A stretch of 64,000 nt of DNA, taken from NCBI GenBank assembly GCA_000787465.1, contig JSYX01000066.1, positions 1 through 64,000 of the forward strand. The letters are read 5' to 3'. This DNA comes from Thermomucor indicae-seudaticae. Lineage: Eukaryota; Mucoromycota; Mucoromycetes; Mucorales; Lichtheimiaceae. The stretch's first letter is position 1. Each line of letters opens with the position of its first letter. Of this stretch, positions 45,588 through 59,260 are shown piece after piece. The notes below the pieces were generated by a model. The model was not told where the DNA came from. It made no database searches and saw only the letters and a program-made list of their open reading frames with translations. A program made the position numbers and the translations under genes.

Positions 45588-47195
45588 ATGGCACCGACTT
45601 TTCTGCTCGAGATATTACCCGAAGCTGATGCAATCAAAATCTTTAACGGTCCCAACGTTATTCCGAGTGAGACATACGTTTTGCGAGGATACGTGCAGTT
45701 GACAACAGCGAGGCGGGTGGGAATACGACAGATCAGCATCCAGCTTGAAGGCGTTGTGCGTAACATGATATCTGCGTATCCCGCAGAACCCGCATTTGAC
45801 ACGCAGATAAATCCAGAGCTATGGCCAGCTTCCGTCTATCATGCGAACGAAGATATGCCATTGCTCGATCGCGTGACGCGACGAGCTCTTTTGGCTGCTG
45901 CAGGATACGCCAGTTCCAAAGAGATCATCACTCGAGAGACCACCGAGCTCTTTGGCGACGGCATGACAACGCTGATGGTCGGTGCTGGTGTAATACGCTG
46001 GCCCTTTGAGATCACTATCCCGAATGCCCATAAATTACCACCCTCGATACTGCTGCCGCAGCACTCGATTCACTATGCGCTTTCAGCTCAGCTGAAATTG
46101 GCATCCATCCGTGACTCACTCTTGGTTTCCTTCTGGAACGCATCCTTCTTTTTCCCTGGAACAGCAAGCTCGCGAACCAATGGAAGTTCGCGACGACCAC
46201 GAAGACGACGACGACTGAGTCACGTTTCTGCCTCTTCTTCAACCGCCTCGTCGTCGTCATCTTCTTCCGATACCAGTCCAGCAGCTCACTGGGACGCAGA
46301 GATCATGCTCCGAAAGTCACAGAAGAAGAAAAGACAGCAAATGTGTAGAGCTTACCGACCGATCCAAGTCCGTTGTCACGGATACCCAAGTTTGCAAGTA
46401 CTTGACCAGCAACCTTGGATTCGGTATCGAGGATGTCGCACCGGACGATTGCGCTACGAGGTGTTTATGCCTAAAGCAGTATGTCTTCAACAGAAAACAA
46501 TTGATGTCATTTGCCACTTTACGCCATTGTGCGCCGAAACTCAAATTGAAAGTATCCATATGGTTTTGGAGCAAGTGTCCCGATTCCCGTAAGAAGACAT
46601 GCTCTCAATGTAAACGGGGAAGAACAAACGATTGATGTGCAGATGTTCAGTCTTATAGTTGGCACCATCAAAGAAGAAGAGCCTCTCGAGCAGTTTATGA
46701 TTTCCCGGTCTCGAAGAACGACAGGTACAGAAAGACACCAAAGAAAGAAAGATACCAAAATTCTGATGACAACATATTAGAAATGAAGCATGTCGTTGAT
46801 GCGTCGGGCTCACTGGATTATTTGCGTAAGTTTGCGTATCTTTTATTGTGCTCAACAAGGGGGATTTACATACGCGTCACACAGCACTATCCATTAGTTT
46901 AGAGTCGCCTCTGGTTTCTCAGGATGTGGATACTCTTACTTTGCAGATCAGTCACAAGCTTCGGATCTTCGTCTTTTTTGTCAATAACCTCGAAAGGAGA
47001 ATGTCTCTAAGTTTTCCTATCCAGATCAGCACAGTCCCGATTTCTGAATTGGCTTGCGCTCCACCTCATCTCTGCGACCCACTGCACCTTAATGAAAACG
47101 TCATTGACGAAACGCTACCAAGCTATTGGGATGTCTTGCACGAGGGTTCCCCGCCAGCTGCGTTTCTGGACGATGATATGCCACGACATCCCTAG
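45588..47195 (+). CDS. Alpha-arrestin-like protein
   Basis: The start MAPTFLLEILPEAD opens an arrestin N-domain: YVLRGYVQLTTARRVGIRQI, ISIQLEGVVR and IRWPFEITIPNAHKLPPSIL. The first exon contains an inserted Arg/Ser-rich loop (about residues 205-245, a run of Ser). The arrestin C-domain follows: LRYEVFMPKAVCLQQKTIDV, IESIHMVLEQ, then later exons through EMKHVVDASGSLDYLPLSIS and LRIFVFFVNN. The C-terminus has LPSYWDVL, similar to the LPxY/PPxY sites that bind WW domains of Rsp5-type ligases. Alpha-arrestins direct ubiquitination and endocytosis of membrane transporters. The joint after about 46575 is uncertain: either an intron 46573-46635 or a one-base discrepancy is needed to stay in frame. 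Confidence 0.78.
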
Positions 47196-48557
47196 GCCAC
47201 CATTGTAATAGCTAATCGTATATGCCTTTACTTTTTTATATATACCATGTTATTTCTCCGTGCAAGTATCGACCTGTTAAGATAACCCGTGCATGCACCT
47301 ATTCCGTACTGTACTTTGCCTCAAACTATGGATTATGTATCCACTTGGTGAAACGAAGTTCCGTTCCGTGATTAGTAAGCTTTTGTGCAATGCGTGCAAT
47401 GAATAATTCACTTGATACACCTATAGCTGGCGTTTCAGCAAATTAAAACAACAAGACAGACTTTGAAAGTGCGTACAAAGTAGGGCTTGCGGTCATTGAG
47501 CTCGGCTAGAATGGTAACTAGTTTTCTAAAAGCAAGACATTGAAGTGCATGTTCATTGGGAACTAAGGCGCGGCATACCATTATTCCGGATCTTTTGACC
47601 ACATAAAAGTGACCCTCGGATAGCACACCATATTAGATCGAATCATCCCTAATGCAGGAGTATATCAAAGAACATGGGTTTCTTTTCCTATCTTAATGCC
47701 GAGCAAGTCAGACAACCCAAGTTGCCGTTTACTAGCAGCTAACCACGAAAAGTTCAAAGATGTCGTCATTTCCAAGAATTCACGAGCTGCACAAAGGCTC
47801 GAAAAAAGCGCGGTCTGTCTTTTCGGTTGTGCATGGTACTATAACGCGAATCTCTTAGCACGTTGCGAAGCGGACTTTTTAAATCTCAGTGCCAACCTAC
47901 ACTCGAATGTCTGGGCGTTTGCACACATGATTCCGTGTGTTCCTGGCAGGAAAGCTGAGGCAGAATTCCCGTAGTCTTGGGAAGGATATTTTCCGAGAGT
48001 CGATTTTTTTATGCTAATTTCGAGTACTTATCATTGTTCTTATAATTCTATTGTAACCGTAAATTGGAGACAGACTGTGAATGGGTTTTTCGTGCCGATA
48101 TAACGTAAACTTTCTTTTTCCCATTGCATTGAATCAATCCAAATTTAGAATAGGCCAGGTATTTGTCAACTGATTGCAGGGTTCGAGAATCAGCACTCCT
48201 CGGGAGGGAGGCAGTTCGGTTGTTTCACCAGTAATGCAATCCAAAAGGTGGGATGATTTCGTCTTTTAAGCCAACCCGAACCTCTTGCTATGATGCGTGT
48301 GCGCGGACAACCGCTGCTCTGAAATTAATGCTCAGCGCAACCAGGGGATAAAAGAAAAGCGAATTAAATGCGTGTGGGACAAAGTTCTCCCAGCAAGGCT
48401 CCGACTTCCCGGTATAAGTGTGTCCTAACGAAAAAGATGATCGCGCGACCGCGCACACGACGCACTACTATATGATCGGTGAACCCCGCAATCCAAACCT
48501 ATTTTCCCTTCCTTTTCCCAACTTTTCTTCCCTTTCTTTTTCCTTGCTAAAAGAACC
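47196..48557. other. Intergenic region, nothing recognised
   Basis: A 92-codon plus ORF at 47696-47974 has no motif, signal or splice context. The Tyr/Phe-poor, mixed composition gives no support for a gene. The last 150 bases are the pyrimidine-rich leader of the methyltransferase gene. Confidence 0.45.
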
Positions 48558-50150
48558 ATGGGCGCCGCACAGTCTAAACGAAAGGCAAAAGAGATTGAGA
48601 TTGGAACAGCTTACAGTACGGAACCCGATAGTCCTACGCGGCAACGTACTTTGTCTTCTAGTTATCCAACCAGCAACTGCTCTCGAGCGGTCAATCCAGA
48701 ACGACAACGAGCGAGCAGTTACGAGTCTTCCTCTTCGTCTTCTTCTGCTTCTTTTCCTGCCACATCACCATCCTCTCCTTCCTTTTCTAAACGACGAATG
48801 ACGATCACTAGGCCATATAACAACCAGGAACTATTAAACGCTCGAGCAGTCGCGCCTATCAGTGAAGATCCTCAGAAAATCGCAGCGCCACACGAGACGG
48901 ACAGCTATTTTCAGTCTACCAGTCTTTTCCTGCCGAAAGACTGGGAATCGGGAGATCGTTTCTTAACCGTGAGTCTTTCTTTAGCTTGTACGTCGTTTTC
49001 CTTGCCGGTACACTGATATATAGACTGCACGTTCGCATTCAAGATACACATTGGTCTAAAAAAGCTGCTGTTTGCCGAGTAAGTACATACATATATCAAT
49101 GGTAAACCCCGAACATCCATATCTATATCTCATTAGCATCTTGTAGCAACGCAGCTCCAGCCGTTCTTTCGAAGCTAGTGCCAGGTGCATGTATAGTCGA
49201 ACTGGGAACCGCGAACGGACCCTGGATCATGGTTTGTCACACATGCTTGATATGCAAACGAAAAAAAAGGAGGGCTCATGCTTGTTCCTGCATATCTCTC
49301 TATCAGGACATGGCTACACAATACCCCGAGTGCCAATTTATCGGCATCGATTCTCCTTCAGAAGAGAACGCTGCATTGCATAATAATACCCTCCCATTAC
49401 CCAACGCTCGCTTTGAGATTGTGGACCTGGCCACCGACTCACTGCCTGTTCCATCCAATAGTGTCGACGTTGTCCACATCAGGACCCTCACGTCCCGTCT
49501 AAAAATCGAAGGCTGGCCAAATGTTTTCCGTGAAGCGCGTCGGATTTTGAAACCCAATGGCATCATACAAATCGTGGAAGCCCATTTTAAGGCAAGTTGG
49601 CCGGAATTCTGGCTCCTTCATGCTAAAAAAATCTCGCTAAAGCTATCTTTTTTAAAGCCAACGGGTACAGTCCTCGTTGAATCGTTCATTGAAACTCGTA
49701 AGTCTCTTTTTTTTTTCGCTTTTTCCTTTACCGATTGAAATGCCGCGTAAAACTTATTGCGTTATGAAAAAAAAGTTCGGAAGGTTGCTGCAGCAGAAGG
49801 TCAAGATTATGACTTTCCACTTCATCTCGGTCAACGGTTAGAGATCGAAGGCTTCCAATTGGTCGAAACCAAAAAGGCCACAGTGCATCTAGGTACTCAA
49901 TGGTTATATAATGGCTGGTTATCTGGATGCTAAATTTGTTTCTGCAGGGTCTGATGGAAAGCTTGGCGAAGAGTTTCTGGCGATCATACTACGCGCGTTT
50001 GAAGCGCTCCACCCCTTTTATGCACCGTTAATGGGGATCGATGACGAAGACTTTTATCAGCGCGTAGAAATGGTGTGCTCACAATGCGTCCAGGTGGATG
50101 CTCCATTAGATTGGTACTCCTACGTATACAAGAAACCTGCTTCTGCGTGA
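48558..50150 (+). CDS. SAM-dependent methyltransferase with N-myristoylation motif
   Basis: The start MGAAQSKRK fits the N-myristoylation consensus (Gly2, Ser6, then Lys/Arg). About 130 disordered Ser-rich residues follow. The class I methyltransferase fold is seen in CIVELGTANGPWIMDMATQY (motif I; usual Gly-rich loop as LGTANG), CQFIGIDSPSE, FEIVDLATDSLPVPSNSVDV, FREARRILKPNGIIQIVEAH and, near the end, RLEIEGFQLVETKKATVHLG. The family is common in zygomycete fungi with unknown substrates. Exon 1 is 48558-48968; the next joint (conserved FAFKIHIGLKKLLFAE block near 49030-49078) is ambiguous, while later joints (GA|C at about 49078/49147, ATG|GAC at 49230) are clean. The myristoyl motif predicts membrane attachment (inference). 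Confidence 0.75.
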
Positions 50151-50558
50151 TACCTCGACACAACTTCATACCCTTCATTTCATCATCATTCTGCTGTATA
50201 GAAAAAAACAAGTGTAACCTCTTTTTATGGCATCGCCTCTTTTCTTTTTGTTTTCTCGTGCTCGTGAACAGACAGCTTTGTCATGCGAATAAGCGGCATA
50301 TTCGCCGGGGTTGTAAGCCAGATTGCACTACATCATACAATATTGAAGAAAGGGGGAAAGGGCCAGGGCTGTGCCTAACCTAGTAAGGAAAGATGGAAAG
50401 TTAACGAAATAACGAGAAGTACAGTATGACACAAGAAACATGACCAAAGGACCGGATTTCAGAATATTCTTTTCAGCTCCTCAATTTCTCCTTTTTCTTT
50501 CTCTCTCTCTTCTTCTCTTTTCTGTTTTACATATTTGTCTCTTTCTGACTACCTCTTC
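50151..50558. other. Intergenic region; leader of the HSF gene
   Basis: Pyrimidine-rich (CT) stretch at about 50460-50530 directly before the HSF start; nothing else recognised. Confidence 0.5.
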
Positions 50559-52014
50559 ATGGAAAGCTCACGAACAAGTCCTCAGAACCGAACTCCGTCG
50601 GAAGAGGGTCCTCGCAAATCGTTACCAACGTTTATAAAGAAGTTGTGGACGTAGGTTTTTCTCTCTCTTTTTCTGTCTCTCTTTTTCATGCAGGGGTTTC
50701 TGAAGCTTTACTTGGCTCTCATTTGATACATGTAGGATTATCAATGATCCACATAATGAACTTGCTTCTTGGACAAGCAATGGCCGCGAAATATGGATAC
50801 CGGATGCCACGGCCTTTGCAAGAACTGTATTGCCAAAGTTTTTCAAGCACAACAACTGGCAAAGCTTTGTTCGTCAACTTAATTGTACGTTTCGTCGACA
50901 TCATTTGAGCGGACATCTCGCTATGGTTTAACATGTTTCTTTTCAGTATATGGATTCCGTAAAGTCTGTGGAACAGATACTTTTGCGGAGAAGGGAGCAT
51001 TTGGTACTGAGACGGGATGGCAGTTTCGACATGAACATTTTCGACGGCATGGGGAGCATCTGTTGTACAACATTCAAAGAAGAACACGCATGCCGCGGAT
51101 GAAAATAGCAAATGCCGCTACGCCATCCAACCAGCAGCAGCAGCAGAACCACCACTCTGCAGACAGCGAAGTCCGGTCACGCTTAGGCAGATTAGAGGAC
51201 ATTCTGCATGCTACCGAATCTCAATACGAATATCTTCAGGAGTTCATAGCTCAACTTCGTCAAGAACAGACACGACAGAACAAGGTAAGAAACCAATCAT
51301 CATTGTCAACCCCCCGCCCGTTAGGCTCACAAAGAATCAAACTCAGATTCTGGAATCCCTGATATCATTGGCTTCAAAGACACTGAGCGCCGGATTTTCC
51401 GGTAACGGGAAAAAAAAGGAAGGGTTTCGGTTGCTCTGGTATCTAATTCTCTTCAAGCAGATTGCGATCAAAGTGTTATCAAAGAATATACCCAGCAAAG
51501 TAGGAAAATTTTTTTTTTCGTCCAAATATTGTGATGTGTGTGTTTGTGGGTGGATTTGACAAAAACCTCCCTTTTTCGTCACATAGTTATCAAAGTACGC
51601 GATCAATGCCGCAGCTGCTTCTCGGCCACGTTGCCACCCACGTATGATTCCTCAGATGCGTCATCTGTATCCGGTTCTCCAAAAGAGACGTCTTCCAGCT
51701 CATTACCCGTGTCGTCTCTCTTGACGCCTTCTTCGCAGGATGATCAGACGCACCAGGATACCCACCACCACCACCAGCAGCAGCCGCCATTTTCGAACTC
51801 ATTTGCTCCTCCTCCTTCAGCACAAACAACGATATCAAGAACAACAGCTGCTGATCCTCCTTCTAATGACGACGACGAGTGGAAACAGGCAGCTTTCAGG
51901 CTTGCTCCGCTCAAAAACAAAGAACCGCTACCGCTTCGATCACAACGAAGCGTTGCGGTCACGTTGCCATCTATTAACGAAGCATTCCCCATGCCATTTT
52001 CTGCTGATCGATAG
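50559..52014 (+). CDS. Heat-shock-factor-type transcription factor
   Basis: About six exons. MESSRTSPQNRTPSEEGPRK leads into the HSF DNA-binding domain: LPTFIKKLWTIIND, ELASWTSNGREIWIPDATAF, ARTVLPKFFKHNNWQSFVRQ, LNLYGFRKV, then WQFRHEHFRRHGEHLL. The domain is complete. A Gln run and a coiled coil follow (EVRSRLGRLEDILHAT..YEYLQEFIAQLRQEQ), like the HR-A trimerisation or response-regulator-linked coiled coils, then a Ser/Pro/His-rich tail. The Met usual before YGF is Leu here. There is no receiver domain, so it is an Hsf1/Sfl1-type factor rather than Skn7. AATAAA at 52062 is a likely poly(A) signal. Confidence 0.92.
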
Positions 52015-52061
52015 AAAAAGTTTTTGCTGCTTTTATATGGTGTAAAAAAAATTGTTTTCGA

Positions 52062-52067
52062 AATAAA
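52062..52067 (+). terminator. Likely poly(A) signal of the HSF gene
   Basis: AATAAA lies 48 bases after the HSF stop codon. Confidence 0.4.
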
Positions 52068-52202
52068 ATGTTTGGTTGACCGGCAGCTAATGAGGGAAAT
52101 TTAAACCACCGAAGCTTTTTTCTACAGGTGAGTGTGTCTCCAATTGTTGTACCTGTAATGCTTTCCTTTCCATAACGACAACAAGCGCGGGGGGCAACAA
52201 CC

Positions 52203-53638
52203 ATGGAGGATTCAAGTGATGGCATTAGTACTAGTAGCCACCATTCCTTTCTGCATGCAGTGCTGCCGGCAGCCACGTATCGACCCATCGTCATCTTTTG
52301 CATTGGCATCTGGGGATGGGGACTCAACCTGTACCTCTTGAATAAACATCACATTGATACCAACACGCTACTCCAAATCCATTCCGTCGACAACAAGCAC
52401 GCGCAGCCTCTGTACCGGTCTGTCCTGATGCTGGCTCTGTACCTGACGACTCTCATTGGTCTGAATATGTTCGCCTACTGGTTCACGGTCGATCCAGCAT
52501 CGCCATCCAGTTGGCTCCCCGTCAGCTGCTATTTAACTGCTATGGGACTCGTCCTGTGGCCAGGAAAAAGCCTGTACCGCAAAGAACGTGTACGGTTCCT
52601 GAGGTGGGCTCGCTTAGATATTGTGTGTCCGCTCAGACGGTCTAAACGCTCTTTTAGGGTCTTGCGCCGACTGTTTTCGTTCTCGAATGTTCACTTTGCG
52701 GATGTGATCATGGCAGATATCCTGACGAGTTTTTCAAACGTCTTTGGGGACCTCTTCACGACAGGTTGTTCTGTGCTGGTTCGGTCCGACAGCGAAGATG
52801 CATGTCATCGCGACCTGTTTGTGCCCCTTTTAATAAGGTGATACGCATCTGCTTTGTTGACGGCCATCATACTCATCAGAGCCGAATTTCTTGTAGTATA
52901 CCGTACATTATACGACTACGACAATGTCTCTCTGAATACTTTGACAGCGGCGGACGCACAAGACGACACTTGTGGAACGCGATCAAGTACGCTTCGGCAT
53001 TTCCAGTCATTATCGTGTCTGCGACACAGAAAAGGGCAGATCGCTATGTGGCAGCCACGGGATCTGTACCCAGCACATGGTGGATCAGCGATATTAATCT
53101 GTTTCGATTATGGCAAGTAGTAGTGTTCAGAGAAGGAAAGACGGAGAAAGTTGACACTTTGTACAGGATGGTGTTCGTGATTATCAACTCGATGTATTCG
53201 TTCTGGTGGGACATCTCAATGGACTGGAGTTTGATCAAGGTGACTCGAACGACGACAACGGGTTCAAATCAACAACAACCATCATCGTTTGTGGTCCGGT
53301 TCCGGAAACACCTGCACTTTTCCGAGCCAGTATGGTACTTTGGTGCCATGGTGATCGACTTCGTTTTGCGGACCACGTGGAGTCTCAAACTGAGCTCGCA
53401 TCTCTACGTCAAAAGGCTGGAAGGTAGCATATTCATGATGGAGTTCTTGGAAGTGATCCGACGATGGGTCTGGGTCATCTTTCGGATGGAGAACGAATGG
53501 GTGAAGCGATCCCATACCACGCTACCGAGTTCTTCCTTGGATGATCTGATACATATGGATACCTTGGGCAACAACAGCAAGCTCATGCCAATCCGTGAGG
53601 AAGATGAAGATAAAACGACAATGCATCATACTGTTTAA
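52203..53638 (+). CDS. EXS-domain membrane protein, ERD1/XPR1-like
   Basis: Exons 52203-52603, 52658-52837, 52897-53112 and 53167-53638 give 422 residues. The N-terminal SPX domain of XPR1/Pho90 types is absent, as in Erd1. Four or more hydrophobic segments precede the EXS core: RRLFSFSNVHFADVIMADIL, TSFSNVFGDL, IPYIIRLRQCLSEYF, RRHLWNAIKYASAFPVI, NSMYSFWWDISMDW and FVLRTTWSLKLSSHL. Yeast Erd1 works in the Golgi in phosphate recycling and retention of ER/Golgi proteins. Intron 53113-53166 has a GC donor. Two introns are 54 bases and free of stops, so a naive reading runs through them. Confidence 0.88.
53113..53166 (+). other. GC-AG intron in the EXS-domain gene
   Basis: Donor TATG|GCAAGT and acceptor GTACAG|GATG. 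Splicing joins LW to MVFVIINSMYSFWWD as in relatives; retention would insert 18 residues not seen in the family. Confidence 0.6.
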
Positions 53639-53888
53639 TTATTTTCTTTTCGCGTACATACATTGATAGATAAACCCATTCTTATTTTTTATTTTATATT
53701 ACACATACTACTCCACGTGTACAAAAACCTAGTTACAATCGGAAAGACAGAAAAAAGAGTCATGGTAATAGCGGGTATTTTCTTATTTGACAAAAGGCAT
53801 AAGATGATGCCTCTTTCTTTTTTTTCGTGGAGAGCAAAGGGAGGTGGGAAAGAGATGAAAATGATAGAGCAATGATGAAAGGATCAGT

Positions 53889-56533
53889 TTAGAACTGAAG
53901 GCCCAACTCAGGGACGTAGCCGACCTTTTCATAGTAGGCAATGACAGCCTGAGCCTTGGCAGCGGCAGCCTCAGCAGTGATGTTGAACTTCTTGTAGAGC
54001 TTACCAGCAGGACCGGAGGCACCAAAAGTGGTCATACCAACGTGAGCATGGGCATAGCGTTCCCAGCCGTAGATACCCAGGGCTTCAACGGAGACGACGG
54101 GCACACCGGGAGGAAGGACGGACTTGCGGTATTCTTCGGGCTGCTCATCAAAGAGTTCGGTGCATGGCATGGAGACAACACGTGTGGGGATGCCCTGACC
54201 AGCAAGGAGCTTGGCGGCCTCGACGGCGAGCGAGACCTCGGAACCGGTGGCAACAAAGGCGACCTTGGCGTTAGGAGCGTCCTGAAGGACATAGGCACCC
54301 TTGGCGACGGCTTCAACGGACGAACCCTCCAGCTGAGGCAAGTTCTGGCGCGACAAGGCAATGATCGAAGGACGGTGGGCGTTCTCGAGAGCAACGAGGT
54401 AAGTACCCGAGACTTCGTTGCCGTCAGCAGGACGGAAAGTCAGCATGTTGGGCGTGGCACGGCAAATGTTCAAGGTCTCAATAGGCTGGTGAGTAGGACC
54501 GTCTTCACCAAGACCAATCGAGTCGTGGGTCATGACGTACAGGACACGCAGGTGCGACAGGGCAGACAGACGGGCAGCACCCCAACCGTAGCTGTATTGA
54601 AGCAAGAAAGTCAGCCATACTGCGTTTTAAAGGAAAGATCAGAGGCACTCACGTGAGGAAGTTCAAGAAGGTACCACCGTAGGGGATGATACCACCGTAC
54701 GAGGCCAAACCGTTCATGATGGCAAACATGGCATGCTCACGGACACCATAGCGGAAGTAGCGACCGCTGTAGTCACCAAGACCAGTCGAAGGCTAACGAC
54801 CGGCTTCAGCAAGAGGAAGAGATCAAAGAGTCGTCAAAATTTAACTTACGTGCTGGAAGTCAACAGCCTTCTTCCAACGAGTCAAGTTGGAACCAGTCAA
54901 GTCAGCAGAGCCACCCAACAACTCGGGAATAACGTCAGCCAAAGCGGTCAAGACACCCTCAGAGAGCTTACGGGTGGCAACAGCGGGGTCAGCCGGGGTG
55001 AAGCGAGGCAAAGCATCCTTCCATCCTTCAGGCAAACCACCGGAGAGACGACGGGTGAGCTCAGCAGCTTCCTTGGGGTATTCTTGGCTGTATTTGGCAA
55101 ACAGAGCGTTCCACTCAGCCTCAGCAGCAGCACCGTGAGCAGCACGAGCAGCGTAAAGTTCATAGACCTTCATAGAACATGAGAAATCATGCAAACAGAG
55201 ATCAGACAAATGATTGCACTAACCTCTTTGGGAACGACATAGCTTTCTTCGGGGTTGAATCCAAACTTCTGCTTAACCTGTTTGATATCATCGACTTTTT
55301 TATTTACACAACATCAGCTCCCGTAACCAGCCGGACTTTTTCATGTGAAAGCCATACCAGAAAGCGGGGCACCGTGTACCTTTTCTTCGCCCTGGAGCAG
55401 GGAACCGTAACCTGATCATAGAACCCATCAGGAACTCCGACAAGATATGACGCCATAGGTTTACCAAAAACAATGAACTTGACACTTACCAATCGTGGTC
55501 TTGATCTTGATGATAGAAGGCTTGTCGGTCACGGCCTTGGCTTCATTGATGGCCTGTTCAATGGCGGCAATGTCGTTGTCACCGTCGGCAACAGAAAGCG
55601 TGTGCCAGCCATAAGATTCGAAGCGCTTCAAGACATCTTCGGTAAAGGAGACTGCGGTGTCACCGTCAATCGTGATGTTGTTGTCGTCGTAAAGAGCGAT
55701 AAGCTTGCCGAGCTTCCAGTGACTTTCGAAAAACGAGAAAGACTTTGTCAGTTTAAACACAGCAAAGAAAAATAAACAATTGTTGCACTTTACCCAGCAA
55801 GGGAGACGGCCTCAGCAGCAACACCTTCCTGAAGACAGCCGTCACCGAGAATGACGTAGGTGTAGTTGTTGAAAAGCTCGTAACCGGGACGGTTGTAAGT
55901 GGCAGCCATGTGGGCTTCGGCAGCAGCCAAACCGACAGCATTCGAGATACCTTAAACACACGTCCACGTCACTTGTTCAACTCTTGTCTTCTCTATCCAA
56001 CTAAACCGATTCTTTACCTTGACCAAGAGGACCGGTCGTCACTTCAACACCAGGAGTATCATGAGCTTCAGGGTGACCGGGAGTCCTTTAGAAAAGAAGC
56101 AAGTGAGCTTATCCGAAGCAGAGACGAAGCTGTGTACCGCATAAGGCTAAAGACGCGTAAATAGACGTACTTGCTGCCAACTTGACGGAACTGCTTCAGG
56201 TCATCCATAGACACGTCGTAACCCAAAAGGTGGAGGTAAATGTATTGGAGAGCACAGCCATGGCCGTTCGAGAGGACGAAACGATCACGGTTGATAAACT
56301 TTGGGTTCTTGGGGTTGGCCGTAATGAACTTGTTGAACAGGACGTGAGCCATAGGGGCGCAGCCCATAGGAGCACCTGGATTACGTGTACGTAAGAGACA
56401 GGTACGAACCACCGCGGATTTTTTCCGTAACCCCAACAAACAAACCTGGATGGCCAGAGTTCGCGCCACGGACGACATCAGCAGCCAAAACACGAACAGT
56501 GTTGATAGCCTGTTGTTCGATATTCTGAACCAT
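53889..56533 (-). CDS. TKL1: Transketolase
   Basis: About nine exons from ATG 56533 ([20 protein letters not shown]) to the stop at 53889, roughly 680 residues. Marks in order: [60 protein letters not shown], the thiamine-diphosphate motif GDGCLQEG and its Asn segment [45 protein letters not shown] (substrate and cofactor binding) and the C-terminal [16 protein letters not shown]. All catalytic residues are visible. It transfers two-carbon units in the non-oxidative pentose phosphate pathway, in the cytosol. Codons are strongly biased toward C-ending ones, in line with a highly expressed gene. Confidence 0.96.
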
Positions 56534-56818
56534 CCTGTAAAAGTAGCTCAAGGTCAAGAAGGAAAGAAGAAAAGAGAAAGCGAAAGCGAACCGAGCGTCA
56601 CATTCAGGCCCGCACTATGCCCTTTTTATACCCAACCTTTTTTTGTCAGACTTCCATTTGCTTACTCTTATCGCAAACGATTGGATGGTGCCTTTTCGAA
56701 TCGCGCCTGTCACAAGAGAAAAATTGCGACTGGCTAATATATTACAGATCCCGCGACGCTCTCCCCCAACAAGTTCAACATCGGGAAAATTGTTCCTGTA
56801 GCATTACGAGAGACTAGT

Positions 56819-58463
<1,645 letters not shown>

Positions 58464-59260
58464 TTTGCGTTTAGCACTTTATCTAAGTTATGGTATGAGG
58501 GGGAGAAAATAAAAGAGAGAGAGAGAGAAAGGAAGGGCAGGCAATGAGTAATATAATTTAGAGAGCAATCAAGAGCAAAACCGGGCGCACAAGACAAAGA
58601 CGACGCGCCACCAATCCAAGTTGCAAGAGGACGAGATCAAATTTCATAAAGTGAAAGAGGTGTTTTTCCAAGAAGTCTGATCCGTCCGCACTTTTGCCAA
58701 CCAAGGTCTCTATTTCAAACCCCGTGGGCAATTTTTTGTATCAAATCTGGCTGCCGAATTCGAGCGTCTTCTTGCAGCCAAATCTGTTTATTGCTGTACA
58801 ACTATCAGCCTCCGTTCACGGTGGCAAAGAACCATCGCAATGGCACGGGGTTCTCGTTGCTCAACTGATATGGCATTGCAGTTGTTATTGGGCGTTGTAG
58901 ATCACATACTTTATCGGAATAAACTTGACGTAATGGCAACCGCCTTATCGCCTTCGTGTTTAGCGAAACGTAGCCGCGAGATATGTCACGGGTTGAAGAT
59001 CTCCTGCTCACATGCGCATTCTCTAGATAAGGCGGTGCATTTCATCCACTGTACATACTTGCAACAGCCGTTTCGATTGCGTATGAAATTTGAGAAGTCA
59101 CGAAGTGTTCGCGGCGGCGAGTGTGGAGTTCAGGCGTCACTTGGCTAGTTTTTCACTTATTTTTTCCCTTCTTTACACGAAACTGCATAATCAGCTTGGA
59201 CGAGAGGTTTAGATACAAAAAAACTAGAGATATCAGCCCTTATTTGATTGCGCAATAAAC
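58464..59260. other. Divergent promoter region of S6K-like kinase and PP2A scaffold genes
   Basis: Contains an (AG)n run at about 58515-58530 in the kinase leader. A 102-codon plus ORF at 58840-59148 has no motif and I do not support it. Confidence 0.5.

Noticed and set aside
48170..48240. tRNA-like T-arm (GGTTCGAGAATC) near 48180
   Set aside because: The flanking stem does not pair and no D-arm, anticodon arm or acceptor stem can be drawn around it.
58840..59148. 102-codon plus ORF in the kinase/PP2A-scaffold promoter region
   Set aside because: No recognisable domain and it sits between two divergent promoters; no splice or start evidence.
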